DNA of 7,520 nt from Lentisphaeria bacterium (GTDB lineage Bacteria > Verrucomicrobiota > Lentisphaeria > Victivallales > GWF2-50-93), in contig JAGVIF010000449.1 of the NCBI GenBank assembly GCA_020056205.1, positions 1 through 7,520 on the forward strand, given 5' to 3'. The position numbers and the translations under genes are program-made. The notes under the pieces are model-generated. The model had not been told where the DNA came from. It did no database searches and saw nothing but the letters and a program-made list of their open reading frames with translations. Position 1 is the stretch's first letter. Each line of letters begins with the position of its first letter. Below are positions 1 to 6,243 of this stretch, piece by piece.

Positions 1-2
1 AG

Positions 3-338
3 ATCGGTCCAACCGTCCCGATCAAGACCGAAAAAGGCTGGCTGGAAATTATACACGGGGTCAGCAGTTCTTGCTCCATTGTGAGCTATTCGCTCGGAGC
101 TATTTTGCTCGATCTGGAAAATCCGGAAAAGATTGTCGGACGGATGGAGAGCTATCTGTTGACGGCCGAAGAGGACTACGAGTTTCGCGGCCGTTGTCCG
201 GGATGCGTTTTCGCTACCGGCGCGATCGCCGATATGAAAACGCGGCGGCTGCGGGTATACTACGGCGCGGCCGACACCTGTATCGGACTGGCCGAAGGCA
301 ACCTCGATGAGATCATCGCCGCCTGCATCGGAGGGTAA
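3..338 (+). CDS. GH130 beta-mannoside phosphorylase-type protein, C-terminal part (5' truncated by window)
   Basis: This reading frame is open from the first bases and ends at TAA 336-338, giving about 111 residues of a longer protein that starts upstream of the window. Family markers seen are GPTVPIKTEKGWLEIIHGV near the beginning, YSLGAILLDLENPEKIVGR in the middle, then a C-terminal stretch with VFATGAIAD, RRLRVYYGAADTCIGLA and NLDEII. This order is typical of the last blades of the five-bladed GH130 beta-propeller. GH130 enzymes cleave beta-mannosyl linkages, mostly by phosphorolysis that releases alpha-mannose 1-phosphate, and most of those without a signal peptide act in the cytosol. The catalytic aspartate and the N terminus lie outside the window, so the exact linkage and the choice between phosphorylase and hydrolase cannot be decided. 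The end of this gene is visibly GC-richer than the genes downstream. A strong hairpin overlaps the stop, so it probably ends its own transcription unit. Confidence 0.87.
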   Translation: MGPTVPIKTEKGWLEIIHGVSSSCSIVSYSLGAILLDLENPEKIVGRMESYLLTAEEDYEFRGRCPGCVFATGAIADMKTRRLRVYYGAADTCIGLAEGNLDEIIAACIGG

Positions 339-373
339 ATATTCACCGAAGGACGGGATTCGGTGAATATTTA
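336..373 (+). terminator. Perfect 15-bp hairpin overlapping the GH130 stop codon
   Basis: Arms 336-350 (TAAATATTCACCGAA) and 359-373 are exact reverse complements around an 8-nt loop at 351-358. The left arm begins with the stop codon itself. The stem is strong, but it is followed by CGCGGATGGGAAAAAACG rather than a T-tract. It is therefore not a canonical intrinsic terminator. It could stop transcription with help, protect the 3' end of the mRNA, or be a small dispersed palindrome. Structure certain, role inferred. Confidence 0.6.
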
Positions 374-421
374 CGCGGATGGGAAAAAACGAGTTTCTTC
401 AGATTTCTTTAATTATTTTTC

Positions 422-450
422 TTGATTTCTCAATCCTGCCGGATTATCTT
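422..450 (+). promoter_or_regulatory. Possible sigma70-type promoter for the DUF4160/DUF2442 pair
   Basis: TTGATT at 422-427 is separated by 17 bp from TATCTT at 445-450, in an AT-rich stretch after the hairpin and about 60 bp before the small-gene pair. The -35 matches four or five consensus positions and the -10 four of six. The location is sensible but such matches are common in AT-rich DNA, so this is weak. Confidence 0.25.
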
Positions 451-500
451 TATAGACAATGAAAATCAGAATTCCCATGAGTTTGCAAATCAATCTACAT

Positions 501-506
501 GGAGGG
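501..506 (+). promoter_or_regulatory. Shine-Dalgarno GGAGGG that sets a TTG start for DUF4160
   Basis: GGAGGG lies 4 nt before TTG 511. The upstream ATG at 499 overlaps this purine run and has no ribosome binding site of its own. Starting at 511 gives a protein beginning MPTVLRVGPYRFFFY, which is the usual N terminus of the family, so the TTG start is preferred. Confidence 0.6.
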
Positions 507-510
507 ACTT

Positions 511-747
511 TTGCCTACAGTTTTAAGAGTTGGACCATATAGGTTCTTTTTCTATGCGGGAGATGGGAATGAGCCTCCTCACGTTCATATTGAAAGAGAA
601 GACAAGGTTGCCAAATTCTGGCTCATGCCTGTCAGACTCCAGAAAAGCGGAGGTTTTGAAAGTTCGGAACTTGTTAAATTGCAACGAATAACGGAAGAAC
701 ATAAACAAAAATTATTGAGGGCATGGAATGACTACTTTAATCGTTGA
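511..747 (+). CDS. DUF4160 small protein
   Basis: From TTG 511 the protein has 78 residues, the normal size for DUF4160. Family features seen are the MPTVLRVGPYRFFFYAGD opening, the PPHVHIERED segment (histidines in a P-P-H-V-H context), AKFWLMPVRL, and a C-terminal helix EEHKQKLLRAWNDYF. There is no signal peptide or membrane segment, so it is presumably cytosolic. The biochemical function of the family is not established. DUF4160 genes often sit directly before a DUF2442 gene, as here, and the overlapping small pair resembles a type II toxin-antitoxin module; which partner would be toxic cannot be told from sequence. The 3' end overlaps the next gene by 20 nt, implying coupled translation. 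An alternative start at ATG 499 would add four residues. Confidence 0.85.
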   Translation: MPTVLRVGPYRFFFYAGDGNEPPHVHIEREDKVAKFWLMPVRLQKSGGFESSELVKLQRITEEHKQKLLRAWNDYFNR

Positions 748-1030
748 GCTTAGTGTTCCAGAGATGGAGAAAGCGACCGTTTCAGAAGACTCGCTTTCTG
801 TGTCTCTTGCCGATGGGAGAAGGATATCTGTTCCCCTTGCTTGGTATCCAAGGCTTTTTCACGCTTCTAAGCGCGAAAGACAGCGCTTCAGGATTATCGG
901 AAAAGGCGAAGGCATACATTGGTCCGATATTGATGAAGATATAAGTGTTGAAAATATATTGTCCGGTAAAATATCAGCAGAAAGTCCGCAATCTTTTGAA
1001 CGCTGGCTGAAATCAAGAAAAACAGCTTGA
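728..1030 (+). CDS. DUF2442 domain protein
   Basis: The protein has 100 residues. The DUF2442 core is clear: DGRRISVPLAWYPRLFHAS (about residues 29-47), ERQRFRIIGKGEGIHWSDIDEDISVENILSG (about 50-80). The polar C-terminal tail (SPQSFERWLKSRKTA) has no recognisable helix-turn-helix. Some DUF2442 proteins carry a DNA-binding domain and the pair with DUF4160 is often suspected to be toxin-antitoxin. Here only the DUF2442 domain is present, so any autoregulation would have to come from that domain itself. ATG 728 lies inside the end of DUF4160 in another frame, preceded by GAGG at 717-720 with 7 nt spacing, which supports this start and translational coupling. No catalytic residues are known for the family. 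Confidence 0.85.
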   Translation: MTTLIVELSVPEMEKATVSEDSLSVSLADGRRISVPLAWYPRLFHASKRERQRFRIIGKGEGIHWSDIDEDISVENILSGKISAESPQSFERWLKSRKTA

Positions 1031-1115
1031 CTTTCAGCATAAACTCTTGTGCCTTTCCCGCATTTAATTTTCCTATTTACGGTAACGGTCGGTCTAATAA
1101 ACAAGAATTATAATA
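1031..1115 (+). promoter_or_regulatory. Spacer before the sulfatase with a TATAAT box abutting its start
   Basis: This 85-nt spacer contains a perfect TATAAT at 1109-1114, one base before the TTG start of the sulfatase. No TTGACA-like box lies 16-18 bp upstream. If it were a true -10 element the mRNA would begin inside the coding region, so it is more likely chance. No terminator is seen after the DUF2442 gene, so the sulfatase may be read through from upstream. Confidence 0.2.
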
Positions 1116-2633
1116 TTGAATAAAAACATCATCCTGATATTTACGGATCAGCAGAGAGCCGACACCATTGAAGCGCTTGGAAATTCCATTATTAAAACAC
1201 CGGCGTTAAACCGCCTCGTGGAAAGGGGAGTATCCTTCACCAGGGCATACTCTCCGTGTCCGGTCTGCGTTCCCGCGAGATTCGCAATGAAATCCGGCCT
1301 GATGCCGCACCAAAGCGGCTGTTTCAACAACGGCCCGATGCCGGAGCAACACTATGAAAGCTTCATGGAAATCCTCGCGGAAAGCGGATACCGGACTCAT
1401 GCCGTCGGCAAGTTGCATTATACATTCAAAAACAAAAACAATCTGGAATACGGATGGGGCTTCCAGTCAAGGGACACAAGCGAGGAAGGCGGGTCAAATG
1501 ATGATTTTAGAAAACACCTTGACAATGCCGGCTTCGAATATGTCTGCGACCCGCACGGTGTACGAAGCGAAATGTATTATATTCCGCAGCCTTCACAATT
1601 GCCGGCGCGCCTCCACGAGTCAAGCTGGGCGGCCGACAGAAGCATCAACTTTCTCAAAGACAGAGACAAGACCAAGCCGTTTTTCCTTATGACAAGTTTC
1701 ATCAAGCCTCATCCGCCGTTTGAGAATCCCACCCCATGGAACAAGCTTTACAGGTGCCCGGAAATGCCTGAACCCAGAATGATGAGAGGCGCTACGGAGC
1801 TGATGACCTTCTGGAACAGACTACAGAACAGATATAAATATCGCGATCAGGGAATTGACAGAAATCTTATAAGAACAATTATAGCCGCCTACTACGGAGC
1901 AATTTCCTTTGTGGACTGGAACTTGAGCCGGCTCTTTCAATATATGGATGAAGAAAAACTTTTTGACAATACAATGGTCATATTCACGGCGGATCACGGT
2001 GAATTTCTCGGCGACTACAATTGTTTTGGGAAAAGAGCTTTTCTCGATTCGGCCGCGCGAATACCCATGCTCGTTTGCGAACCCGGCGCGCGCACGGGGG
2101 CAAAATTCTGCGCCGAGCCCGTTTCGCTGATTGACATTATGCCGACAATACTCGGATTCGCCGAAATCGCCCTTCCCGCCGGACGCTCCGGAGCAAATCT
2201 TCTTGACGTTTCCGCGAATACTTGTTCAAGAAAAATGATTTTCGGGGAATTCTCGTCGGGAGAATACGGCCAATACATGGTCTGCGACGGCAGATACAAA
2301 TACATTTATTCCGCTCCGGACCAAAAGGAATGGCTTTTTGACCGCGACACCGATCCTCTTGAAACCGAAAATCACGCGGACAATCCTCTTTACGAGCGTA
2401 AAACTCAGGGAATGAAAGAGGAAATAATAAGCTATTTCAAAAAATGCGGATACAGCGAGCCGGTTGAAAAAGATTCATGGAAAATCTTCCCAAAACCCGA
2501 TTTATTCCACGGAGACCCCGATGAATATCTACTCTTCCAAGACCCCGAAAAAAGTATTCCGGCGATCAGGGATTATGCGCGAGACACAAGCGCGGTGATT
2601 CGTCGCGGCTCCTCAATGCCGGTGCCTCTATGA
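1116..2633 (+). CDS. Formylglycine-dependent sulfatase (S1 family), cytosolic form
   Basis: The 505-residue protein hydrolyses a sulfate ester, substrate unknown. The signature C51-V-P-A-R55 followed by GLMPHQSG holds the cysteine that is converted to formylglycine. Other active-site elements seen are the N-terminal metal-binding FTDQQRADT (D11, Q12), GKLH (K99, H101), IKPHPPF (H199), and TADHGEFLGD (D293, H294) followed by K307. Length and order fit a complete sulfatase, with the smaller C-terminal subdomain after about residue 380 (FGEFSSGEYGQYMVCDGRYKYIY, WLFDRDTDPLETEN). There is no signal peptide, so it should act in the cytosol on small imported sulfated compounds. No maturase gene is in the window, although the cysteine-type site needs one. 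The start is TTG 1116 with only a weak AAGA upstream; an in-frame stop at 1098 and no ATG before the active site leave little choice. It precedes the sugar operon but is separated by 171 nt. Confidence 0.93.
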   Translation: MNKNIILIFTDQQRADTIEALGNSIIKTPALNRLVERGVSFTRAYSPCPVCVPARFAMKSGLMPHQSGCFNNGPMPEQHYESFMEILAESGYRTHAVGKLHYTFKNKNNLEYGWGFQSRDTSEEGGSNDDFRKHLDNAGFEYVCDPHGVRSEMYYIPQPSQLPARLHESSWAADRSINFLKDRDKTKPFFLMTSFIKPHPPFENPTPWNKLYRCPEMPEPRMMRGATELMTFWNRLQNRYKYRDQGIDRNLIRTIIAAYYGAISFVDWNLSRLFQYMDEEKLFDNTMVIFTADHGEFLGDYNCFGKRAFLDSAARIPMLVCEPGARTGAKFCAEPVSLIDIMPTILGFAEIALPAGRSGANLLDVSANTCSRKMIFGEFSSGEYGQYMVCDGRYKYIYSAPDQKEWLFDRDTDPLETENHADNPLYERKTQGMKEEIISYFKKCGYSEPVEKDSWKIFPKPDLFHGDPDEYLLFQDPEKSIPAIRDYARDTSAVIRRGSSMPVPL

Positions 2634-2700
2634 GTGAATATTTACCACTGATATCCTCATGTTCCTTCGTCCACAGGCATCTTTTGATTACCCCCCAACA

Positions 2701-2720
2701 ATTCAATCATCCAGTCATCC
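2701..2720 (-). repeat. Remnant of the 8-nt-periodic repeat seen at the window's 3' end
   Basis: AATCATCC at 2705-2712 is followed directly by AGTCATCC at 2713-2720. Read on the - strand, 2701-2712 gives GGATGATTGAAT, which matches GGGTGATTGAAT at 7396-7407 in 11 of 12 positions, and the flanking GATGACTGG resembles GGTGACTGAG at 7381-7390. The same degenerate repeat family therefore appears in both larger gaps of the window in opposite orientations. Confidence 0.4.
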
Positions 2721-2743
2721 ATTCTTTATCACTGAGTAAATGT

Positions 2744-2764
2744 TTAAAAAAATTGTTTTTTTAA
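2744..2764 (+). repeat. A/T-only perfect inverted repeat upstream of the sugar operon
   Basis: TTAAAAAAA at 2744-2752 and TTTTTTTAA at 2756-2764 are exact reverse complements around TTG. As RNA the stem is weak because it has no G-C pairs. As DNA it is an A-tract/T-tract that could act as a promoter UP-like or bent element for the operon, or a weak terminator for the sulfatase. A Bacteroidetes-style TAnnTTTG match (2762-2769) overlaps it but has no correctly spaced TTG, so I do not call a promoter. Confidence 0.4.
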
Positions 2765-2782
2765 TTTTGAATGTTAGTTTTT

Positions 2783-2798
2783 GTGCAAACGATTACGC
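2783..2798 (+). promoter_or_regulatory. LacI-family-like operator before the sugar operon
   Basis: GTGCAAACGATTACGC is an imperfect palindrome centred on CG, with half-sites GTGCAAAC and GCGTAATC (reverse complement of the right half). The pattern of GCAAAC-G plus a matching half around a central CG is that of LacI/GalR/PurR-family operators. It lies 6 nt upstream of ATG 2805, where a repressor would block initiation or early elongation. The sugar-processing genes that follow are typical targets of such regulators. The regulator gene is not in the window. Confidence 0.5.
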
Positions 2799-2804
2799 AT
2801 AATT

Positions 2805-4199
2805 ATGAAACAGATTGAATTCAAACAGGCTATGCGCCCTGTTCTTGATCCAGACGTTGTCCCTGCTGTTCTGTGGAACAGGAAATATTCAGAAGTTGCG
2901 GCAAGCACCGTGAAAGCGGTTCAAATAGGGATAGTTCTTGAAAGGACGAACGGCAACAGGTCCGCTTTTCTCGCAAAGATTATGCCGGAAGGCGCGGGAT
3001 ATGATGAAATTACGATGAAATACATTGAGCGGATCGTTAAATTTCTGCTGTGGATGAAAGGCGGGAATAAAATAACGATAGCCGGGAGCCGGACTCTTGC
3101 GGAAAAACTCGGCGAAACATATTCCATGTCGGGAAAAAGAGCCTTTGATTGCAGGATAATAGGCGAAAAGATATATGGCGAAGCGATCAAAATCGGACAC
3201 TGCGATTTCAAGGACATGCCGAAGGAAAAGGAGTTGCAAACGGCGATCGGCGGAAATCTTGACGGATACAGAATTGGATTTGATCTTGGCGGTTCCGACC
3301 GCAAATGCTCCGCCCTTGTTGACGGCAAGGTGATATTTTCGGAGGAGATAAAATGGGATCCGTATTTTCAAAAAAATCCTTCTTATCATAAGGACGGAAT
3401 AAATGACTCGTTGAGGAGAGCGGCGTCAAAATTGCCGCGCGTTGACGCGATCGGCGGAAGCGCTGCGGGCGTCTACGTTGACAATACCGTCAGGGCGGCC
3501 TCGCTTTTTCGCGGCGTGTCGGAGGAAGACTTTAAAAAGCATGTGGTGAACATGTTTCTTGAGATAAAAGAAGAATGGGGCAATGTTCCGTTTATGGTGG
3601 TGAATGACGGCGAGGTTACCGCTCTTGCCGGAGCGATGGAAATAAAAGACAACGCTATTCTCGGCGTGTCAATGGGCACAAGCATGGCCGCAGGGTATGT
3701 TACGCCCGAAGGAAATATTACAGACTGGCTTAACGAGCTTGCCTTTGCTCCGATTGACTACAGGGATGATGCTCCCGCCGACGAATGGTCCGGCGATATT
3801 GGCTGCGGCGTTCAGTATTTTTCCCAGCAAGCAGTTGCAAGGCTTGCGAAACTCGCAAAAATCGAATTGCCGGAAAAAATGCCTCCTGCGGAAAAACTCG
3901 TCGAAGTTCAAAATTTTATGGGTAAAGGCGACGATAGAGCGCGGAAAATTTACGAAACCATAGGCGTATATTTCGGATACGCCGTCGCGCATTACGCCGA
4001 TTTTTACGATTTCAGGAATCTTCTGATACTTGGCAGGGTTACAAGCGGAGAAGGCGGGGATATGATATTGTCGGGCGCGAGACGCGTTCTTGACATTGAA
4101 TTTCCGGAACTTTCTGAAAAGATCAAATTCAGAATTCCGGATGAGAAAAATAAAAGACACGGGCAGGCCATAGCGGCGGCCAGTCTTCCTAAAATATAA
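2805..4199 (+). CDS. ROK-type sugar kinase-like protein with N-terminal extension
   Basis: The 464-residue protein is longer than ordinary ROK kinases of about 300 residues. The kinase-like part starts near residue 155: D160-LGGSDRK is the phosphate-1 loop, VDAIGGSAAGVYV (213-225) follows, FMVVNDGEVTALAG (263-276) holds the expected catalytic base D268, ILGVSMGTSMAAGYV (285-299) is the phosphate-2 region, and LLILGRVTSGEGG (406-418) fits the nucleotide-binding motif. The ROK zinc motif CxCGxxGCxE is absent; DIGCGVQYFSQQAV (331-344) stands there. Residues 1-154 form a separate domain containing RPVLDPDVVPAVLWNRKY and IERIVKFLLWMKGGNKITIAG. I recognise it as a conserved full-length ROK-like family of unassigned substrate. 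Kinase activity on a sugar is inferred. ATG 2805 is chosen because MKQIEFKQAMRPVLDPD fits the family and the alternative TTG 2781 would swallow the operator. No clear Shine-Dalgarno is seen. First gene of the four-gene run, 14 nt before the next. Confidence 0.8.
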   Translation: MKQIEFKQAMRPVLDPDVVPAVLWNRKYSEVAASTVKAVQIGIVLERTNGNRSAFLAKIMPEGAGYDEITMKYIERIVKFLLWMKGGNKITIAGSRTLAEKLGETYSMSGKRAFDCRIIGEKIYGEAIKIGHCDFKDMPKEKELQTAIGGNLDGYRIGFDLGGSDRKCSALVDGKVIFSEEIKWDPYFQKNPSYHKDGINDSLRRAASKLPRVDAIGGSAAGVYVDNTVRAASLFRGVSEEDFKKHVVNMFLEIKEEWGNVPFMVVNDGEVTALAGAMEIKDNAILGVSMGTSMAAGYVTPEGNITDWLNELAFAPIDYRDDAPADEWSGDIGCGVQYFSQQAVARLAKLAKIELPEKMPPAEKLVEVQNFMGKGDDRARKIYETIGVYFGYAVAHYADFYDFRNLLILGRVTSGEGGDMILSGARRVLDIEFPELSEKIKFRIPDEKNKRHGQAIAAASLPKI

Positions 4200-4202
4200 A
4201 AA

Positions 4203-4207
4203 AAGGA
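4203..4207 (+). promoter_or_regulatory. Shine-Dalgarno AAGGA supporting the GTG start of the dehydrogenase
   Basis: AAGGA sits 6 nt before GTG 4214 in the short gap after the kinase-like gene. It supports GTG as the initiator, and the Rossmann strand then begins at once (MREIRIGLIGAWGRG), as expected for the family. Confidence 0.6.
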
Positions 4208-4213
4208 TAAAAC

Positions 4214-5377
4214 GTGAGAGAAATAAGAATAGGCCTGATTGGAGCATGGGGGCGCGGACAACTCGCTTTTTCGGCGCACCGTCCGTCTGAAAATATCAGA
4301 ATCGTTGCGGGAGCCGACCCCTCGGAAAAATCAATTGAAAAATTCCGCGCGAAATTCGCAAACGAGCCGATTGCCGTTTACAACGACTATCGCGCGATGC
4401 TTGAGAAAGAAAAACTTGACGCCGTCTTTGTATGCTCCCCTGATTACTGCCACGAAGAACATGCCCTTGCCGCCCTCAGAAAAAAAATGGCGGTCTATCT
4501 TGAAAAACCGATGGCGATAACTGTTGAAGGGTGCGACAGAATACTGGAGACGGCGTGTCAAAACAAGACAAAACTTTTTCTCGGGCATAATATGCGTTAC
4601 ATGTCGTTTGTGCATAAGATGAAAGAAATAATAGATTCGGGGGAAATAGGAGAGGTGAAGTGTATTTGGTGCAGGCATTTTATTTCATACGGAGGAGATG
4701 CTTATTTCAGGGATTGGCATTCCGAGAGGCGCTACTCAAACGGCCTTCTCCTTCAGAAAGGGGCGCACGACATAGACGTAATTCATTGGCTTGCCGGCGC
4801 TTATTCCAAAAAAGTTACAGGCATGGGTTCTCTTTCGGTTTACGACAAGTGCGAAAAGAGGGGCAAGGATGAGCCTGAAAACTCCTCATTCAACGAAAGC
4901 CATTGGCCGCCGCTCGAACAAAAAGGGTTCAGTCCGGTGATTGATGTTGAAGATACAAATATGATTCTGATGGAGCTTTCAAACGGAGTCCAGGCTTCCT
5001 ATATGCAGTGCCACTATACCCCGGATTCATGCCGTAACTATACGATAATAGGGACTAAGGGGAGAATAGAAAACTATGGAGACTACGGGTCTGAAATGAC
5101 TATTGAAGTGTGGAACACGAGAAAAGACGGTTTGCGTTTGCATGGGGACAGAAGCATTCAAATGGAACCGGAAGGCGGTGGGCACGGCGGCGCCGACGAG
5201 AAAATTGTCAGAGGATTCGTAGATTTCCTGAGGGAAGACAAAAAGCCGTTCACTTCTCCGGTGGCGTCAAGATACAGCGTCGCCGCCGGCTGCGCCGGGA
5301 CGGAATCAATCCGAAACGGCGGAATTCCGGTCGAAGTGAAAACATTGCCCGCCGAACTTGAAAAATATTTTATATGA
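4214..5377 (+). CDS. Gfo/Idh/MocA family NAD(P)-dependent oxidoreductase
   Basis: The 387-residue protein should oxidise or reduce a hydroxyl of a sugar, inositol or sugar derivative in the cytosol using NAD(P). The N-terminal Rossmann domain opens with IRIGLIGAWGRGQ (G7, G10, G13), has the acidic residue after strand 2 in VAGADPSE (D35), then VFVCSPDYCHEEHALAAL and the hallmark E97-K98-P99. In the C-terminal alpha/beta domain, LLLQKGAHDIDVIHWLAG gives the expected active-site K182, H185 and D188 cluster. DVEDTNMILMELSNGVQASYMQCHYTP and IIGTKGRIENYGDYG are typical of the beta-sheet face, and GGGHGGADEKIVRGFVDFL is the usual C-terminal helix. No signal peptide, so unlike the Tat-exported members it is cytosolic. 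Its last codons overlap the next gene in ATGA. The substrate is not predictable; the neighbours suggest a modified hexose. Confidence 0.92.
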   Translation: MREIRIGLIGAWGRGQLAFSAHRPSENIRIVAGADPSEKSIEKFRAKFANEPIAVYNDYRAMLEKEKLDAVFVCSPDYCHEEHALAALRKKMAVYLEKPMAITVEGCDRILETACQNKTKLFLGHNMRYMSFVHKMKEIIDSGEIGEVKCIWCRHFISYGGDAYFRDWHSERRYSNGLLLQKGAHDIDVIHWLAGAYSKKVTGMGSLSVYDKCEKRGKDEPENSSFNESHWPPLEQKGFSPVIDVEDTNMILMELSNGVQASYMQCHYTPDSCRNYTIIGTKGRIENYGDYGSEMTIEVWNTRKDGLRLHGDRSIQMEPEGGGHGGADEKIVRGFVDFLREDKKPFTSPVASRYSVAAGCAGTESIRNGGIPVEVKTLPAELEKYFI

Positions 5378-6222
5378 AATTCAAAAACAGCGCGGCCGAT
5401 ATTTTTGTTCCTGACGGCAACGACTTTTCAAAAGCTCTTGAGAGGACAACGCATCTGAGCATTGCCGCTCATCAGGATGACACGGAGGTGTTTGCGTATC
5501 ACGGCATAGCGGAATGTTTCGGCAGGAAAGACCGCTGGTTCACGTCGGTTGTAGTAACGAACGGTTCCGGGAGCGCAAGGACCGGAATTTACAAAGACTA
5601 CACTGACGAGGAAATGATGCTGGTGCGCAGGCAGGAACAAAGGAAGGCGGCGTATGTCGGAGAATACTCCGCTCAAATACAGTTGGACTATCCGAGTTCA
5701 GCGATAAAAAATCCTAATGACAAGGACGTGATCGCGGATATTGTTTTGCTCCTGTCGTCTGCCAGCCCCTCGACCGTTTATCTGCACAATCCTGCGGATA
5801 AACATGAGACGCATGTCGCCGTTTTTCTTCGTTCTATCGAAGCGATCAGGGCTCTTCCAAAAGAGAAGAGGCCGAAACGAGCGTTTGGCTGCGAAGTATG
5901 GAGAGACCTTGACTGGCTTATGGATTCCGACAAATCAGTTCTTCCTGTTTCAAGATATGAAAACATAGCCGCATCCCTTATCGGAATATTTGATTCTCAA
6001 ATAAGCGGGGGAAAAAGATACGACCTGGCGACGGCCGGGAGACGCCTCGCCAATGCCACATATTACGCATCGCACAAAGTGGACGAGGAAAAAGCCCTTG
6101 CGTATGCGATTGACCTCAGCCCTCTGCTTCTTGATGATTCTCTATCGGTGGAAAACTTCATCGGCGCGTACATAGACAGATTTAAAGATGATGTCATATC
6201 CAAAATAAAAAAAATAAGATAG
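5374..6222 (+). CDS. PIG-L/LmbE family deacetylase, AHQDDTE variant
   Basis: The 282-residue protein belongs to the zinc-dependent N-acetylglucosaminyl deacetylase-like family, which removes acetyl groups from amino sugars or their conjugates. The zinc motif is LSIAAHQDDTEVFAYHGI, giving H33, D36 and E38, with Q34 in place of the usual proline of AHPDDE. The family's RRQEQRKAAYVG (residues 85-96) follows, and VYLHNPADKHETHVAV supplies the third zinc ligand at H147 (H144-E-T-H147 replaces the common HPDH). The aspartate that acts as base is the first D of the QDD pair (D35). The C-terminal half (FGCEVWRDLDWL, YDLATAGRRLANATYYASHKVDEE) fits a full-length member with no truncation. There is no signal peptide. 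The start ATG 5374 overlaps the preceding stop as ATGA, a clear sign of translational coupling, and no strong Shine-Dalgarno is present. Confidence 0.88.
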   Translation: MKFKNSAADIFVPDGNDFSKALERTTHLSIAAHQDDTEVFAYHGIAECFGRKDRWFTSVVVTNGSGSARTGIYKDYTDEEMMLVRRQEQRKAAYVGEYSAQIQLDYPSSAIKNPNDKDVIADIVLLLSSASPSTVYLHNPADKHETHVAVFLRSIEAIRALPKEKRPKRAFGCEVWRDLDWLMDSDKSVLPVSRYENIAASLIGIFDSQISGGKRYDLATAGRRLANATYYASHKVDEEKALAYAIDLSPLLLDDSLSVENFIGAYIDRFKDDVISKIKKIR

Positions 6223-6243
6223 ACATTGGGGGAAAAAGAAGTT

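Noticed and set aside
2634..2645. 12-nt match GTGAATATTTAC shared with the right arm of the 336-373 hairpin
   Set aside because: A few 12-nt matches are expected by chance in a window this size, the sequence is AT-rich, and the partner arm of the hairpin is absent here.
2781..2804. TTG 2781 as an earlier start of the ROK-like gene
   Set aside because: It has no Shine-Dalgarno, would run through the operator-like palindrome, and adds eight residues (MCKRLRII) before the family-like N terminus at ATG 2805.
2889..3389. 166-codon open frame on the - strand inside the ROK-like gene
   Set aside because: It lies wholly opposite a gene with clear family motifs, and its translation shows no recognisable domain.
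3669..4247. 192-codon open frame on the - strand across the kinase-dehydrogenase junction
   Set aside because: Low-complexity, F/R/K-rich translation with no motif, opposite two well supported genes.
6226..6243. TTG 6226 as an earlier start of the nucleotidyltransferase
   Set aside because: The extra residues MGEKEV come from the purine-rich ribosome binding region; ATG 6244 places the first beta strand at the N terminus as in the family.
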